Shown: positions 27,495 through 36,900 of the stretch, piece by piece
Layout: every line of letters begins with the position of its first letter
Numbering within the stretch: position 1 is the first letter of the stretch
Assembly (NCBI RefSeq): GCF_003663825.1
Contig: NZ_RCCC01000001.1
Span: 4,038,501-4,102,500 of the forward strand
Source: Acidovorax sp. 106
GTDB lineage: Bacteria > Pseudomonadota > Gammaproteobacteria > Burkholderiales > Burkholderiaceae_C
DNA length: 64,000 nucleotides
Reading direction: 5' to 3'
The notes under the pieces: generated by a model
The model's database searches: none
Seen by the model: only the letters and a program-made list of their open reading frames with translations
What the model was told of the DNA's origin: nothing
Translations under genes and position numbers: made by a program

Positions 27495-28541
27495 TTACCC
27501 CTGTGCGTATGGCCGCGCTTCAGTCGATGCGTTGGCTGTGGCTGCGCGTGCCAGCGCCGCTTGCAGATACGAGCGCACAGGTGCGCTCAGGGGCGAACCC
27601 GCCTGTAGCAGCGGTTCGCTGGCAGATGCTGTGAGCAGCTTTTGGCGCAATTCGGGGCTGCTGCGCGTCAGTGTGTCGAACAGCGCGCTCCAACGCAGCG
27701 CGGCGGCTGCAGCGTCAGGATGCTGGTGTGGTACGGCACGGGCCAGAAGCTGTTGCACATCGGCCTCCAATGCCGCCCAGTCGGTGTGCGGCACATGGCC
27801 CAGCGTGCGCAGGTCGTCGCGTGTCAGGTACTTCTCCAGGAGTGCCATGCGCAGCTTGATGGCCGTTTCGATGTACGCAATCATCTCGCCTGGGGGCGCA
27901 TGGTTGCGCCCTTGCGTGCTGGGCTCGGTGCGGAACATGTGACCCCAACGCTCCAGCAGGTCCAAGTCGCCCCCCATCCAGTGCAGCATCAGTCCCATCC
28001 AGCGGTAGGCCAGCGCCTGGACTTCGGGGGTGTCAGGTGGCAACTGGCGGTCCATGGCGCTTTGCACCAGGTCCTTCACGACCAGCCAATCCGACTCAAT
28101 CAGGTTCCAGCTGCTGAAGATCTGCTTGAGTTCGGCCGAGCTGAAATACTTTCCATAGGTGGTCATGAGCGCCAGCGCTTCGAGCCAGTTACCCATGTCA
28201 GGCTCGGCCCCCGCCATCAGGCCGTCGCGCAGCATGGTCAGGCGCCCGCGCAGTTCCGTGGCTTGCGCTATTTGTTGGTCCAGCGCGCGGATCTGCTGGC
28301 CGATGATGCGTTCGGGCGCCACACTGTCGCCCTCCAGCAGGTGGGTGATGTCATTGAGCGCCAGACCCATCTGGCGCATCGTCTGGATGGCGTGCAGCCG
28401 CTGCACATCGGCCTGGCCGTAAAGGCGGTAACCCGACTCTGACCTGCCCGAAGGCGTGAGCAGGCCGATGGCGTCGTAATGGTGCAGCGTGCGAACCGTC
28501 AGGCCCGCGCGCTGCGCCAGCTCTCCCACCTTCAGCAGCAT
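27495..28541 (-). CDS. MerR-family regulator with TipAS-like effector domain
   Basis: A 348-residue regulator. The N-terminal MerR winged helix is VGELAQRAGLTVRTLHHYDA followed by IGLLTPSGRSESGYRLY (residues 5-41), then the dimerisation helix. The large C-terminal domain (about 120-340, many Trp and Met residues, e.g. YRWMGLMLHWMGGDLD) is of the TipAS/antibiotic-recognition kind seen in MerR drug sensors. It probably activates the downstream MFS gene through the 19-bp-spacer promoter 20 bases after its stop. The FKBP gene ends eight bases upstream, so the two may be cotranscribed. Confidence 0.9.
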   Translation of the reverse strand: MLLKVGELAQRAGLTVRTLHHYDAIGLLTPSGRSESGYRLYGQADVQRLHAIQTMRQMGLALNDITHLLEGDSVAPERIIGQQIRALDQQIAQATELRGRLTMLRDGLMAGAEPDMGNWLEALALMTTYGKYFSSAELKQIFSSWNLIESDWLVVKDLVQSAMDRQLPPDTPEVQALAYRWMGLMLHWMGGDLDLLERWGHMFRTEPSTQGRNHAPPGEMIAYIETAIKLRMALLEKYLTRDDLRTLGHVPHTDWAALEADVQQLLARAVPHQHPDAAAAALRWSALFDTLTRSSPELRQKLLTASASEPLLQAGSPLSAPVRSYLQAALARAATANASTEARPYAQG

Positions 28542-28549
28542 CTGGAAGC

Positions 28550-28951
28550 TCAGCGCTTCACAGAAATCAGCTCGATCTCAAAGTTCAGCGTGGCGTTGGG
28601 TGGAATCACGCCGCCAGCGCCGTTGGCACCATAGGCAATGCCGGGCGGGCAAGTCAGCTTGGCCTTGCCGCCGGGCTTCATTCGCTGCACGCCTTCGGTC
28701 CAGCAGGGAATCACGCGGTTGAGCGGAAACTCGGTCGGCTCACCGCGCTTGTAAGAGCTGTCGAACTCCTTGCCATCGAGGAACATGCCCTTGTAATGCA
28801 CCTTCACGGTATCGGTAGCCTTGGGCGACTCGCCGGTTCCGTCTTTGATCGATTGGTACACCAGACCGCTGCCGGTAGTGACAGGGGCTGTCTGCGCCAT
28901 GGTGGCAGGGGCAAGGGCCAGCGAAGCGAGCAAGGCGAAAAGAACGCGCAT
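28550..28951 (-). CDS. FKBP-type peptidyl-prolyl isomerase, exported
   Basis: A 133-residue periplasmic isomerase. It has a signal peptide (MRVLFALLASLALAPATMAQ), then a single FKBP domain: TVKVHYKGMFLDGKEFDSSY, RVIPCWTEGVQRMKPGGKAK, CPPGIAYGANGAGGVIPPNA, LNFEIELISV. It assists folding of exported proteins. It lies eight bases upstream of the merR start on the same strand. Confidence 0.93.
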   Translation of the reverse strand: MRVLFALLASLALAPATMAQTAPVTTGSGLVYQSIKDGTGESPKATDTVKVHYKGMFLDGKEFDSSYKRGEPTEFPLNRVIPCWTEGVQRMKPGGKAKLTCPPGIAYGANGAGGVIPPNATLNFEIELISVKR

Positions 28952-29243
28952 GAAGAAAACTCCAGGAAAAAACGAAGGCCTGATGTTAGGGGCTTTTGCC
29001 TGTAACGCATTGCGAAGTCTTGCGGTTGTTTAGTTGCCAACCTCTGTGCCCCTTTTGAGGGCGGTGAATGTGCTTCTGGCGTTGTTAGTAGGGGCTGATT
29101 CAAAAGTGAAGTGCCCCCATTCGGCTCTTGCGAGTCACGCACACCATGTACGATTTGAGTGAGTGCCTCTCTAATTAATTAACGCAATTGCATGGATTTT
29201 CCTATTTGGATAAGGGAAATGGAAATTGTTGGCTGGCTGAATG

Positions 29244-29543
29244 TTAGTCCACTTGATCGCCGGGTTGGTCATCACGCAGCGGCTGTTGCGCCTCGACCAA
29301 TTTGAGCAAAAGAGAGACTTCAGGGCGGCCTGACCAACTCCCCAGCGTGTAGCTTGCTCCGTAACCAGCAATGAGTATTAGGAAAAATGGGTGGACACCA
29401 AAACCCGTTCTGAAAATGTCTAAGGCGGCAAATAAAGCGCACAGAATGGAGCATGTCAGAATTATTACTCGAACGGAACGCCAGCCTTCGTGTTGCTGAC
29501 GAAGCCAAGCAAGCATCTTTTTTTCTTCTTTGGTAAACTGCAT
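29244..29543 (-). CDS. Small hypothetical two-helix membrane protein
   Basis: A 99-residue protein. A polar, charged N-terminus (MQFTKEEKKMLAWLRQQHEG) is followed by two hydrophobic segments (about 24-45 and 50-66) and a polar tail. It sits in a conspicuously AT-rich island (about 29140-29760). No ribosome binding site is obvious and no family is recognised. The reading frame and membrane pattern make it plausible, but it could be spurious or a recent arrival. Confidence 0.5.
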   Translation of the reverse strand: MQFTKEEKKMLAWLRQQHEGWRSVRVIILTCSILCALFAALDIFRTGFGVHPFFLILIAGYGASYTLGSWSGRPEVSLLLKLVEAQQPLRDDQPGDQVD

Positions 29544-29795
29544 TTTGATAATTATATATTTATGAAAATTATTTTATAAAAGAACTTTTATAAAAAGTTA
29601 TTTGTAAAACTCGCAAACTTCTGTATTTATTTTTTGGGAAAATAAATTTAATTTTTGGTTTATGCCAATGATACTAAATTTATTCCAGTTTGTTACCAAG
29701 TCTGCTCTGCTAAACGGACTGTTGCGGTGCTGAAGCATTCGCAGACAGCGTTGACAGAAATGGCCCCCTGTATGAATGCTCGCTGTGTGGCGGAA
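29544..29795. other. AT-rich intergenic stretch
   Basis: The region upstream of the small membrane gene is dominated by A and T runs (e.g. TTATAAAAGAACTTTTATAA near 29573), unlike the rest of the window. It may hold the small gene's promoter. No gene is seen. Confidence 0.45.
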
Positions 29796-29828
29796 CAAAA
29801 AAGGCCTGATCTCTCAGGCCTTTTTTGT
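29796..29828. terminator. Terminator after gcvP
   Basis: AAAAAAGGCCTGA pairs with TCAGGCCTTTTTT around TCTC. It lies about 60 bases past the gcvP stop and has T-runs for both strands. Confidence 0.88.
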
Positions 29829-29889
29829 CTACTTCCATAGGGCTGCACCGCTTTGCGCAGAGTCCGCCCAGGCGCAGAGAAATCTCGGC

Positions 29890-32817
29890 TTAAGCCATCT
29901 CTTCCACCGGCACACAGCTACAGAACAGATTCCGATCCCCATACACGTTATCCACGCGCCCCACGGGCGACCAGTACTTGGCTTGGCGCAGCGCAGCCAC
30001 GGGGTAGGCGGCGGCTTCGCGGGTGTAGGGGCGGGTCCAGTCGCCGCTCAGCAGGCTTTCTGCAGTGTGAGGCGCATTTTTCAACGGGTTGTTGTCCTGC
30101 GGCAGCTTGCCTGCTTCAATCTGGCGGATTTCTTCGCGGATGGCGATCATCGCGTCGATGAAGCGGTCCAGCTCTGACAGGGTTTCGCTCTCAGTGGGTT
30201 CCACCATCAGTGTGTTGGGCACGGGAAAGCTCAGTGTGGGCGCATGGAAGCCGTAGTCGATGAGGCGCTTGGCCACGTCTTCGGCCATGACGCCGCTGGT
30301 GTCCTTGAGGTGGCGCAGGTCCAGAATGCACTCGTGGGCGACGTGGCCGGGCTTGCCGTCTTTGCCCTCGCTGGCGTACAGCGTGGGGTAGTGGTCTTTG
30401 AGGCGGGCGCTGATGTAGTTGGCGCTGAGGATGGCGGTTTCGGTGGCGGCTTTCAGGCCGTCGGCGCCCATCATGCGGATGTACATCCAGCTGATGGGCA
30501 GCACGGCGGCGTTGCCAAGGGGCGCGGCGCTGACGGGGCCCACTTTGCCTGCGGCGGGCGCTTGCGGCTGGTCGCTCTGACCGGGCAGGCCGGGCAGGAA
30601 GGGCACGAGGTCTGCCACCACGCACACGGGGCCCACGCCGGGGCCGCCGCCGCCGTGGGGGATGCAGAAGGTTTTGTGCAGGTTCAGGTGGCTCACGTCG
30701 CCGCCAAACTCGCCGGGGGCGGCCACGCCCACCAGGGCGTTCATGTTGGCTCCGTCCACATACACGCGGCCGCCGTGGCTGTGCACCAGGGCACACAGCT
30801 CTTTCACGCTGGTCTCAAACACGCCGTGCGTGCTGGGGTAGGTGATCATGATGGCTGCCAAGTGGGCGCTGTGCTGTTCGCACTTGGCTTGCAGGTCGGC
30901 CATGTCCACGTTGCCGTTGTCGTCGCACTTGGTCACCACCACCTGCATGCCTACCATCTGCGCGCTGGCGGGGTTGGTGCCGTGGGCGCTGCTGGGGATG
31001 AGGCAGATGTTGCGATGGCCTTCGCCACGCGACTCGTGGTAGCCCTTGATGGCCAAGAGGCCCGCGTATTCGCCCTGGCTGCCTGCGTTGGGTTGCAGGC
31101 TGATGCCTGCGTAGCCAGTGGCCTGGCACAGCCAGGCGCGCAGCTGCTCGTCCAGCTCTTGGTAGCCTTGCTGCTGGTCTGCCGGGGCGAAGGGGTGCAC
31201 GCCAGCAAACTCGGGCCAGGTGATGGGGATCATCTCGCTGGTGGCGTTGAGCTTCATGGTGCAGCTGCCCAGTGGGATCATGCTGCGGTCCAGCGCCAGG
31301 TCTTTGTCTGACAGCGCGCGGATGTAGCGCAGCATGCCGGTCTCAGAGTGGTGGGTGTTGAAGACCGGGTGCGTGAGGTAGCTGCTGGTGCGGCGCAGTG
31401 CGGCGGGGATCAGCAGCTCCACGCCGTTTTCAAACGCGCTGAAGCTGGGCAGGGCTTGGCCGTCTTTGGCGAAAATTTTCCACAGCAGCTCGATGTCGGC
31501 GCGTGTGGTGGTTTCATCGAGCGCAATGCACAGGTACTCTTCAAAGTAAATGCGCAGGTTAGCGCCCATGGATACGGCGCGGGAAGCTATGGTTTTGGTA
31601 GCGGCGCCGGTGTGCAGGCTCAGGGTGTCGAAACTGGCTTGTTCGCGCACGGGGGCGCCGAGTTGCTTCAGGCCTTGGGCCAGGATGGCGGTGTAGCTGG
31701 CCACGCGCTGGGCAATGCGCTTGAGGCCCTGGGGGCCGTGGTACACGGCGTACATACTGGCCACCACAGCGGGCAGCACCTGGGCCGTGCAGATGTTGGA
31801 GGTGGCCTTTTCGCGGCGGATGTGCTGTTCGCGCGTTTGCAGGGCCAGTCGGTAGGCGGGCTTGCCGTGCGCGTCCACGCTCACGCCCACCAGGCGCCCG
31901 GGCATGCTGCGCTTGAATTCGTCGCGGCAGGCCATGTAGGCGGCGTGCGGGCCGCCCGCGCCCATGGGCATGCCAAAGCGCTGGGTGGTGCCGACCACAA
32001 TGTCTGCACCCTGTTCACCGGGCGGGGTGATGAGCGTGAGGGCCAGCAGGTCTGCCGCCACGATGAAGGCGGCTTGCTTGGCGTGGGCTGTTTCCGCGTC
32101 GGCACGCAGGTCATCAATGCGGCCGCTGGTGGACGGGTATTGCGCCAGCACGGCAAAGTAGTCGCCCGCCAGCAGGGTGTTCCATTCTTCGGCGGAGTTG
32201 GCCAGCTTGACCTCGATGCCCAGTGGCAGAGCGCGGGTCTGGATGACTTCGATGGTTTGCGGATGCGCGTCACCCGCCACCACAAACACGTTGCTCTTGC
32301 TTTTGACCGAGCGCTTGGCCAGTGTCATGGCCTCGGCAGCGGCGGTGGCTTCGTCGAGCATGGATGCGTTGGCAATCGGCATGCCCGTCAGGTCGCACAC
32401 CATGGTCTGGAAGTTGACCAGGGCTTCCATGCGGCCTTGGGATATTTCAGCCTGGTAGGGCGTGTAGGCGGTGTACCAGGCGGGGTTCTCCAGGATGTTG
32501 CGCAGGATGACGCCGGGCGTGTGGGTGCCGTAGTAGCCCTGGCCGATAAAGCTCTTGAGCAGCTGGTTCTTGCCCGCAATGGCCTTGAGTTCGGCCAGCG
32601 CGGCGGCTTCGGTCGTGGCCGGGGGCAGGTCCATGGCGCTGCTGCGGGCGATGGAGCGGGGCACGATGGAGTCGATCAGCGCGCGGCGCGAGGCCTCGCC
32701 AATCACCGAGAGCATGTGCGCTTCATCAGCCGCATCAATGCCGATGTGGCGGGGCAGGAATTCGGTGGCGTTTTCAAGCTCGGACAACGGCAGGGATGTG
32801 GGCAGGGCGGCGGTCAT
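29890..32817 (-). CDS. gcvP: Glycine dehydrogenase (decarboxylating), P protein
   Basis: PLP-dependent P protein of the glycine cleavage system. It decarboxylates glycine and passes aminomethyl to lipoyl-GcvH. It is 975 residues, the full homodimeric form with both halves fused. The PLP lysine is in [19 protein letters not shown] (about 700-718). The N-terminus [20 protein letters not shown] and [20 protein letters not shown] are typical. It is last in the gcvT-gcvH-gcvP order; the gap to gcvH holds a composite palindromic repeat. Confidence 0.98.
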   Translation of the reverse strand: MTAALPTSLPLSELENATEFLPRHIGIDAADEAHMLSVIGEASRRALIDSIVPRSIARSSAMDLPPATTEAAALAELKAIAGKNQLLKSFIGQGYYGTHTPGVILRNILENPAWYTAYTPYQAEISQGRMEALVNFQTMVCDLTGMPIANASMLDEATAAAEAMTLAKRSVKSKSNVFVVAGDAHPQTIEVIQTRALPLGIEVKLANSAEEWNTLLAGDYFAVLAQYPSTSGRIDDLRADAETAHAKQAAFIVAADLLALTLITPPGEQGADIVVGTTQRFGMPMGAGGPHAAYMACRDEFKRSMPGRLVGVSVDAHGKPAYRLALQTREQHIRREKATSNICTAQVLPAVVASMYAVYHGPQGLKRIAQRVASYTAILAQGLKQLGAPVREQASFDTLSLHTGAATKTIASRAVSMGANLRIYFEEYLCIALDETTTRADIELLWKIFAKDGQALPSFSAFENGVELLIPAALRRTSSYLTHPVFNTHHSETGMLRYIRALSDKDLALDRSMIPLGSCTMKLNATSEMIPITWPEFAGVHPFAPADQQQGYQELDEQLRAWLCQATGYAGISLQPNAGSQGEYAGLLAIKGYHESRGEGHRNICLIPSSAHGTNPASAQMVGMQVVVTKCDDNGNVDMADLQAKCEQHSAHLAAIMITYPSTHGVFETSVKELCALVHSHGGRVYVDGANMNALVGVAAPGEFGGDVSHLNLHKTFCIPHGGGGPGVGPVCVVADLVPFLPGLPGQSDQPQAPAAGKVGPVSAAPLGNAAVLPISWMYIRMMGADGLKAATETAILSANYISARLKDHYPTLYASEGKDGKPGHVAHECILDLRHLKDTSGVMAEDVAKRLIDYGFHAPTLSFPVPNTLMVEPTESETLSELDRFIDAMIAIREEIRQIEAGKLPQDNNPLKNAPHTAESLLSGDWTRPYTREAAAYPVAALRQAKYWSPVGRVDNVYGDRNLFCSCVPVEEMA

Positions 32818-32833
32818 GGCGGGCAGTCTGGGG

Positions 32834-32936
32834 TGCTATGAAAAAGAGAGCTGGCTGCGCTGATTCGATGGGCTTTGCAAAGGATTTCTTTTGAAACCCT
32901 GATGAATAAAGCGCAGGCAGCTATGGTTTTTGAAGC
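32834..32936. repeat. Composite palindromic repeat, gcvH-gcvP gap
   Basis: Two partial motif blocks, CTATGAAAAAGAGAGCTGG with GCGCTGATT, and AAAGCGCAGGCAGCTATGG, are about 85 bases apart in the 155-base gap. It looks like a copy split by extra sequence or two decayed copies. Confidence 0.6.
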
Positions 32937-32972
32937 TGAATGGGCCGCAGAGCCCACCCAGCCATCAGGGCA

Positions 32973-33347
32973 TCACGCGTTGGCAGCGAAGGCTGTGTAG
33001 GTGGTTTCGTCCATCAGGCCGTCGAGCTGGCTGGCGTCGGCCAGCTTGACCTTGAAGAACCAGCCGGTGTTCAGCGGGTCGCTGTTGGCCAGCGAGGGGT
33101 CGGCGCGCAGGGCTTCGTTCACTTCCACGATCTCGCCGGTGACGGGCATGTACACATCGGCAGCGGCCTTCACCGACTCGACCACGCCAGCCACATCGCC
33201 TTGGTTGAATGTGGCGCCCACTTCGGGCAGGTCCACAAACACCACATCGCCCAGCGCGTCCTGCGCGTGCACGGTAATGCCCACCACAGCGGCAGCGGCG
33301 TCAGCGGTGTTGATCCACTCGTGTTCTTTGGAAAATTTGACGGTCAT
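32973..33347 (-). CDS. gcvH: Glycine cleavage system H protein
   Basis: A 124-residue lipoyl carrier that shuttles the aminomethyl group between GcvP, GcvT and lipoamide dehydrogenase. The lipoylated lysine is in VESVKAAADVYMPVTGEIVE (about 62-81), and the N-terminus MTVKFSKEHEWINT is typical. It lies 102 bases after gcvT. Confidence 0.97.
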   Translation of the reverse strand: MTVKFSKEHEWINTADAAAAVVGITVHAQDALGDVVFVDLPEVGATFNQGDVAGVVESVKAAADVYMPVTGEIVEVNEALRADPSLANSDPLNTGWFFKVKLADASQLDGLMDETTYTAFAANA

Positions 33348-33449
33348 GAGGGGCTCCTCGAAATGGGTTGAAAAGGGTTTGAAAACGCGAAACCTGAATG
33401 TAGCGGCTGCAGCAGGGGCGGCGTATGACGCAGCATCGCCCCGCTGGCT

Positions 33450-34607
33450 TCAGCCGCGAAAGTAGTTGGCGGGCGTGAAAGGCATGGCGCGCACTTCCAT
33501 GGGCACGGCCTTACCACGCACGATGGCGTTCACGCGCGTGCCGATGGCGGCAAACGCAGGCAGCACGTAGCCCATGGCCACGGGTTCGTTCACCGTGGGG
33601 CCCAGAAGGCCGCTGGTGACTTCGCCAATCTTCTGGCCGCCTTCGCTTTGCAGCTCGGTGTGCTCGCGCACGGGCACACGCTCCAGCGCGACCAGCCCGA
33701 CACGTTTGCGGGGCAGGGGGGCGGGGTTGTCGATCTGCGCCAACACCTTGTCTGCGCCAGGGAAGCCGCCAGAGCGTGCACCACCGGTACGGCGCACTTT
33801 CTGAATGGCCCAGTTCAGCGCTGCCTCGGGTGGCGTGGTGGTGGTGTCGATGTCATTGCCATACAGGCACAGACCGGCTTCGAGCCGCAGCGAATTGCGC
33901 GCACCCAGGCCAATGGGCTTGACCTCGGGCTGGGCCAGCAGGGCGCGGGCCAGGGTGTCGGCCTGCGCTGCGGGCACCGAGATTTCAAAACCGTCTTCGC
34001 CGGTGTAGCCGCTGCGGGTCACAAAGCAACCGCAGCCTGCGATGGTGAATGTGCCGCCTGTCATGAACACCAGCTTTTCAACGCCGGGCGCCAGGCGGGC
34101 GAGGGCGGTGACGGCCTGCGGGCCTTGCAGCGCGAGCAAGGCGTGGTCGGGCATGGGTACCACCTTGCAGCGCTGGCCAATGCGGGCCTGGATGTGGGCA
34201 ATGTCGCCCACCTTGCAGGCGCCGTTGACGATGACGAACAGCGTTGGCTCGCCGTCCACCACGCCTTGGTTGAAGAACATCAGGTCATCAATGATGGTGC
34301 CTTCGTCGGTCAGCAGCAGGCCGTAGCGCTGCTTGCCCACGGGCAGGTCGATCACGTCCACGGGCATCAGGGTCTCGAACGCGGCGGCGGCGTCGGCACC
34401 GATCAGCTTGAGCTGGCCCATGTGCGACACGTCAAACAGGCCCGCAGCGGTGCGGGTGTGTACGTGCTCGGCCATCAAACCAGCGGGGTACTGCACGGGC
34501 ATGGAATAGCCGGCAAACGGCACCATGCGGGCGCCCAGCTCAATGTGCAGGGCGTTCAGCGGTGTGGAGAGCAGGGGGGCGGCTGGCGTGGCAGAAGGTG
34601 CGGACAT
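33450..34607 (-). CDS. gcvT: Glycine cleavage system T protein (aminomethyltransferase)
   Basis: A 385-residue tetrahydrofolate-dependent aminomethyltransferase. Folate-binding family stretches are visible: MVPFAGYSMPVQY, AGLFDVSHMGQ, GYTGEDGFEISVP, and LGARNSLRLEAGLCLYGNDI. The ATG at 34607 is chosen; a longer open frame upstream runs into the glycine riboswitch and is not coding. First gene after the riboswitch, so glycine availability should control the whole gcv operon. Confidence 0.97.
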   Translation of the reverse strand: MSAPSATPAAPLLSTPLNALHIELGARMVPFAGYSMPVQYPAGLMAEHVHTRTAAGLFDVSHMGQLKLIGADAAAAFETLMPVDVIDLPVGKQRYGLLLTDEGTIIDDLMFFNQGVVDGEPTLFVIVNGACKVGDIAHIQARIGQRCKVVPMPDHALLALQGPQAVTALARLAPGVEKLVFMTGGTFTIAGCGCFVTRSGYTGEDGFEISVPAAQADTLARALLAQPEVKPIGLGARNSLRLEAGLCLYGNDIDTTTTPPEAALNWAIQKVRRTGGARSGGFPGADKVLAQIDNPAPLPRKRVGLVALERVPVREHTELQSEGGQKIGEVTSGLLGPTVNEPVAMGYVLPAFAAIGTRVNAIVRGKAVPMEVRAMPFTPANYFRG

Positions 34608-34654
34608 GGGTGACTCCAGGGCAAATAGGGAGCGCAACCCAATGCGGGTTACGA

Positions 34655-34905
34655 CATTTGCCCTGCTGTCCGCTTTACCTGAGAGATTCACCGCAGTGCC
34701 CTGGCTGGCCGTGCGGTTTGCTCCTTCGGTGGATGGCCTCGCACACAGTTTTCATGTGGGGACCACCTCTCTCCAGCAAGGGAACGCCCGCATCACTGCG
34801 GGCGGTGGTCAGTCCTTTTGCCTGAGCGTTCGGCTGCTGCCTGCGCCTTCGGCGGTGCCGCGCTGCCTTGGGTTTCAAGGTGGGACACTCTCTCCTGACG
34901 GCCGC
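34655..34905 (-). ncRNA. Tandem glycine riboswitch
   Basis: Two glycine aptamers on the minus strand. Aptamer 1 starts with GGAGAGAG (34895-34888) and ends near GGACTGACC (about 34816-34808). Aptamer 2 starts with GGAGAGAG (34774-34767), has CCGAAGGAGCAAACCG, then TCTCTCAGGTAAAGCGGACAG ends it near 34662. Both carry the conserved GGAGAG and CTCAGG(T/C)AAA blocks. It precedes gcvT and should turn expression on when glycine is abundant. Its 5' end lies only about 15-20 bases after the dctM stop. Confidence 0.95.
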
Positions 34906-34915
34906 GATTGTAAGC

Positions 34916-36193
34916 CTACTTTGCGTAGACCAGATCGCGCAGTGCCAGCGAAATCGAAGGCACGTAGGTGATGACCATGAGGCACGCCAGGATCACGCCT
35001 ACAAACGGCAGCAGATGTCCCACGATGCGGTCCAGCGAGATCTTGGCCACCGTGCAGGCGGCAAACAGGTTCACACCAAACGGGGGCGTGATCATGCCCA
35101 AAGCCAGGTTCACCACCATGATCAGGCCGAAGTGCACCGGGTCGATGCCAAAGTGCATGGCCACCGGCGCAAGGATGGGCGCCAGCACGATGATGGCGGC
35201 GCTGGTTTCGATGAACATGCCGATCACGAACAGCGCCGCATTCACGCCCAGCAAGAACATGGCAGGCGATTGCAGCACCGATTCCAACCAGCGGCCAATC
35301 GCATCAGGCACACCCGCGCGGGTGATGAGGAAGGCAAACAGACCGGCATTGGCGATGATGAACATGATCACGGCCGACGAGATGGCCGACTTGCGCAAAA
35401 TGGCGAAGAGGTCCTTGATCTTGATCTCGCGGTAGATCACCACGCCCACAATCAATGCGTAGAACACGGCTACGGCCGAGGCCTCGGTGGGGGTGAACAC
35501 GCCGCCGTAGATGCCGCCCAGGATGATGACGGGCATGAGCAGCGCCCAGCCCGCTTGCAACGTGGCCTTGCCAAAGGACAGGCGGCCATCGCCATCGTTC
35601 TTGCCCCAGCCCTTGTATTTGCAGTACGCCCACACAAACGCCATCAGCGCCAGGCTGATGAGGATGCCGGGGCCAAAGCCTGCAATGAACAGCTCGCCAA
35701 TCGAGACCTCGGCGCTCACGCCGTACAGGATCATGGGGATGGAGGGCGGAATGATGACGCCCAACTCGGCACTGGTGGCCTGTAACGCCGCCGCGTAGCT
35801 GGTGGGGTAGCCGTGCTTGATGAGCGCCGGAATCAGGATGGCGCCGATCGCAAACGTGGTGGCCACCGACGAGCCCGACACGGCGGCAAAAATCATGCAG
35901 GTGAGCACGCAGGTCATGGGCAGGCCACCCTGCACACCGCCCACAATGCTCTTGGCAAACTCGACCAGCCGGCGTGAGATACCACCGGTTTCCATCAGGT
36001 TGCCTGCCAGGATGAAGAACGGAATGGCCGCCAGCGGGAACTTGTTGATCGAGGCGAACATTTCCTTCACCGAAATCAGCATGTTGGCGTTGGACACCTG
36101 GATGCCCAGGATGGACGCCAGCCCGATGGACACGGCCACGGAGACGGTGAGTGCAAAGCACAGCACCATGGTGCAGATCATTACGACGCTCAT
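34916..36193 (-). CDS. TRAP transporter large permease (DctM type)
   Basis: A 425-residue inner-membrane channel subunit with about twelve hydrophobic segments. DctM family stretches include FFILAGNLMETGGISRRLVEF, TFAIGAILIPALIKHGYP, IIPPSIPMILYGV and GMITPPFGVNLFAA. Together with DctQ and DctP it imports an organic acid using the sodium gradient. It ends about 15 bases before the glycine riboswitch, with no terminator visible between, so its transcript may run into gcvT. Confidence 0.95.
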   Translation of the reverse strand: MSVVMICTMVLCFALTVSVAVSIGLASILGIQVSNANMLISVKEMFASINKFPLAAIPFFILAGNLMETGGISRRLVEFAKSIVGGVQGGLPMTCVLTCMIFAAVSGSSVATTFAIGAILIPALIKHGYPTSYAAALQATSAELGVIIPPSIPMILYGVSAEVSIGELFIAGFGPGILISLALMAFVWAYCKYKGWGKNDGDGRLSFGKATLQAGWALLMPVIILGGIYGGVFTPTEASAVAVFYALIVGVVIYREIKIKDLFAILRKSAISSAVIMFIIANAGLFAFLITRAGVPDAIGRWLESVLQSPAMFLLGVNAALFVIGMFIETSAAIIVLAPILAPVAMHFGIDPVHFGLIMVVNLALGMITPPFGVNLFAACTVAKISLDRIVGHLLPFVGVILACLMVITYVPSISLALRDLVYAK

Positions 36194-36278
36194 AGCGTGG
36201 CCCCCACGCTCGGCAATGCATGTCCTCGCTGTCCCCCAAGGGGGCCGTTCACTTGCTTGAGGCGGCTCGGCGCGGCGT

Positions 36279-36773
36279 TCATTGGGCAGTCTCCAGTTCC
36301 ATGCGCAGTGGGTCGATCAGATTACCGATGATGCCGACGATGCAAAACAAGCCGCCGACTGGCATGGCCAGGTAGGCCCAGAACATGGACACAGACTCCA
36401 GCCCGGCCATGCTTTGCACACCGCCGCGGCGCGCGTAGTCCCAGCCAAACCACACGATGATGAGGATGAGCGCCAGCGCCGCGAGCGTCACCACCCAGTC
36501 CAGCACACGCTTCATGCGCGGGGGGCTCCAGCGGTACAGCACGTCCACGCTGACCATGGCGCCTTGGCGAAAGGCCGCCGGGATGGCGAGGAACACCATC
36601 CAGATCAGGCTGAAGCGGATGAGCACTTCAGTCCACTCGGCAGGCTGCTCCAGCACAAAGCGCATCAGGATCTGGAACATGCCCAGGGCAGAGGCCAGGG
36701 CCAGCATGGCGCAGGCCCCGAGCATGGCGGTGGATGTGGTCCACCGTTCAAAGGTTAAAAAAGCGTTTTTCAT
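36279..36773 (-). CDS. TRAP transporter small permease (DctQ type)
   Basis: A 164-residue protein with four hydrophobic segments, typical for the DctQ membrane subunit. It has the signature-like stretch LEQPAEWTEVLIRFSLIWMV. ATG 36773 is preferred over far upstream in-frame codons because the family starts with a short charged leader (MKNAFLTFERWTT). It follows the attenuator-like hairpin after dctP, and dctM begins 85 bases later; the gap includes a CCCCCAAGGGGG hairpin. Confidence 0.93.
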   Translation of the reverse strand: MKNAFLTFERWTTSTAMLGACAMLALASALGMFQILMRFVLEQPAEWTEVLIRFSLIWMVFLAIPAAFRQGAMVSVDVLYRWSPPRMKRVLDWVVTLAALALILIIVWFGWDYARRGGVQSMAGLESVSMFWAYLAMPVGGLFCIVGIIGNLIDPLRMELETAQ

Positions 36774-36812
36774 GGGGTGCAGGCCGCCACTGAACAGAAA
36801 GTATGAGAAGAC

Positions 36813-36847
36813 AAAACGCCCGTAGGCACAGGCGCCACGGGCGTTCG
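36813..36847 (-). terminator. Terminator/attenuator between dctP and dctQ
   Basis: AACGCCCGT (36815-36823) pairs with ACGGGCGTT (36837-36845), and the minus-strand read continues as TTTTGTC. It would give partial termination after dctP, favouring the binding protein over the membrane subunits. Confidence 0.75.
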
Positions 36848-36900
36848 GGGTCAGCGGCGGCGTGTCTGCCTCGCGCTTGCGCGTCGCATCAATGGTTGAG

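Noticed and set aside
28952..29243. An IS-end remnant around GGGGCTGATTCAAAAGTGAA near 29090
   Set aside because: It has short complementary ends, but no partner end, duplication or transposase fragment, so there is not enough to call a mobile element.
31348..32841. A 497-residue open frame opposite gcvP
   Set aside because: Another antisense shadow in GC-rich coding sequence; no motif recognised and gcvP is certain.
34607..34691. gcvT starting upstream at 34691
   Set aside because: That frame enters the glycine riboswitch; the family start MSAPSAT at 34607 is the right one.
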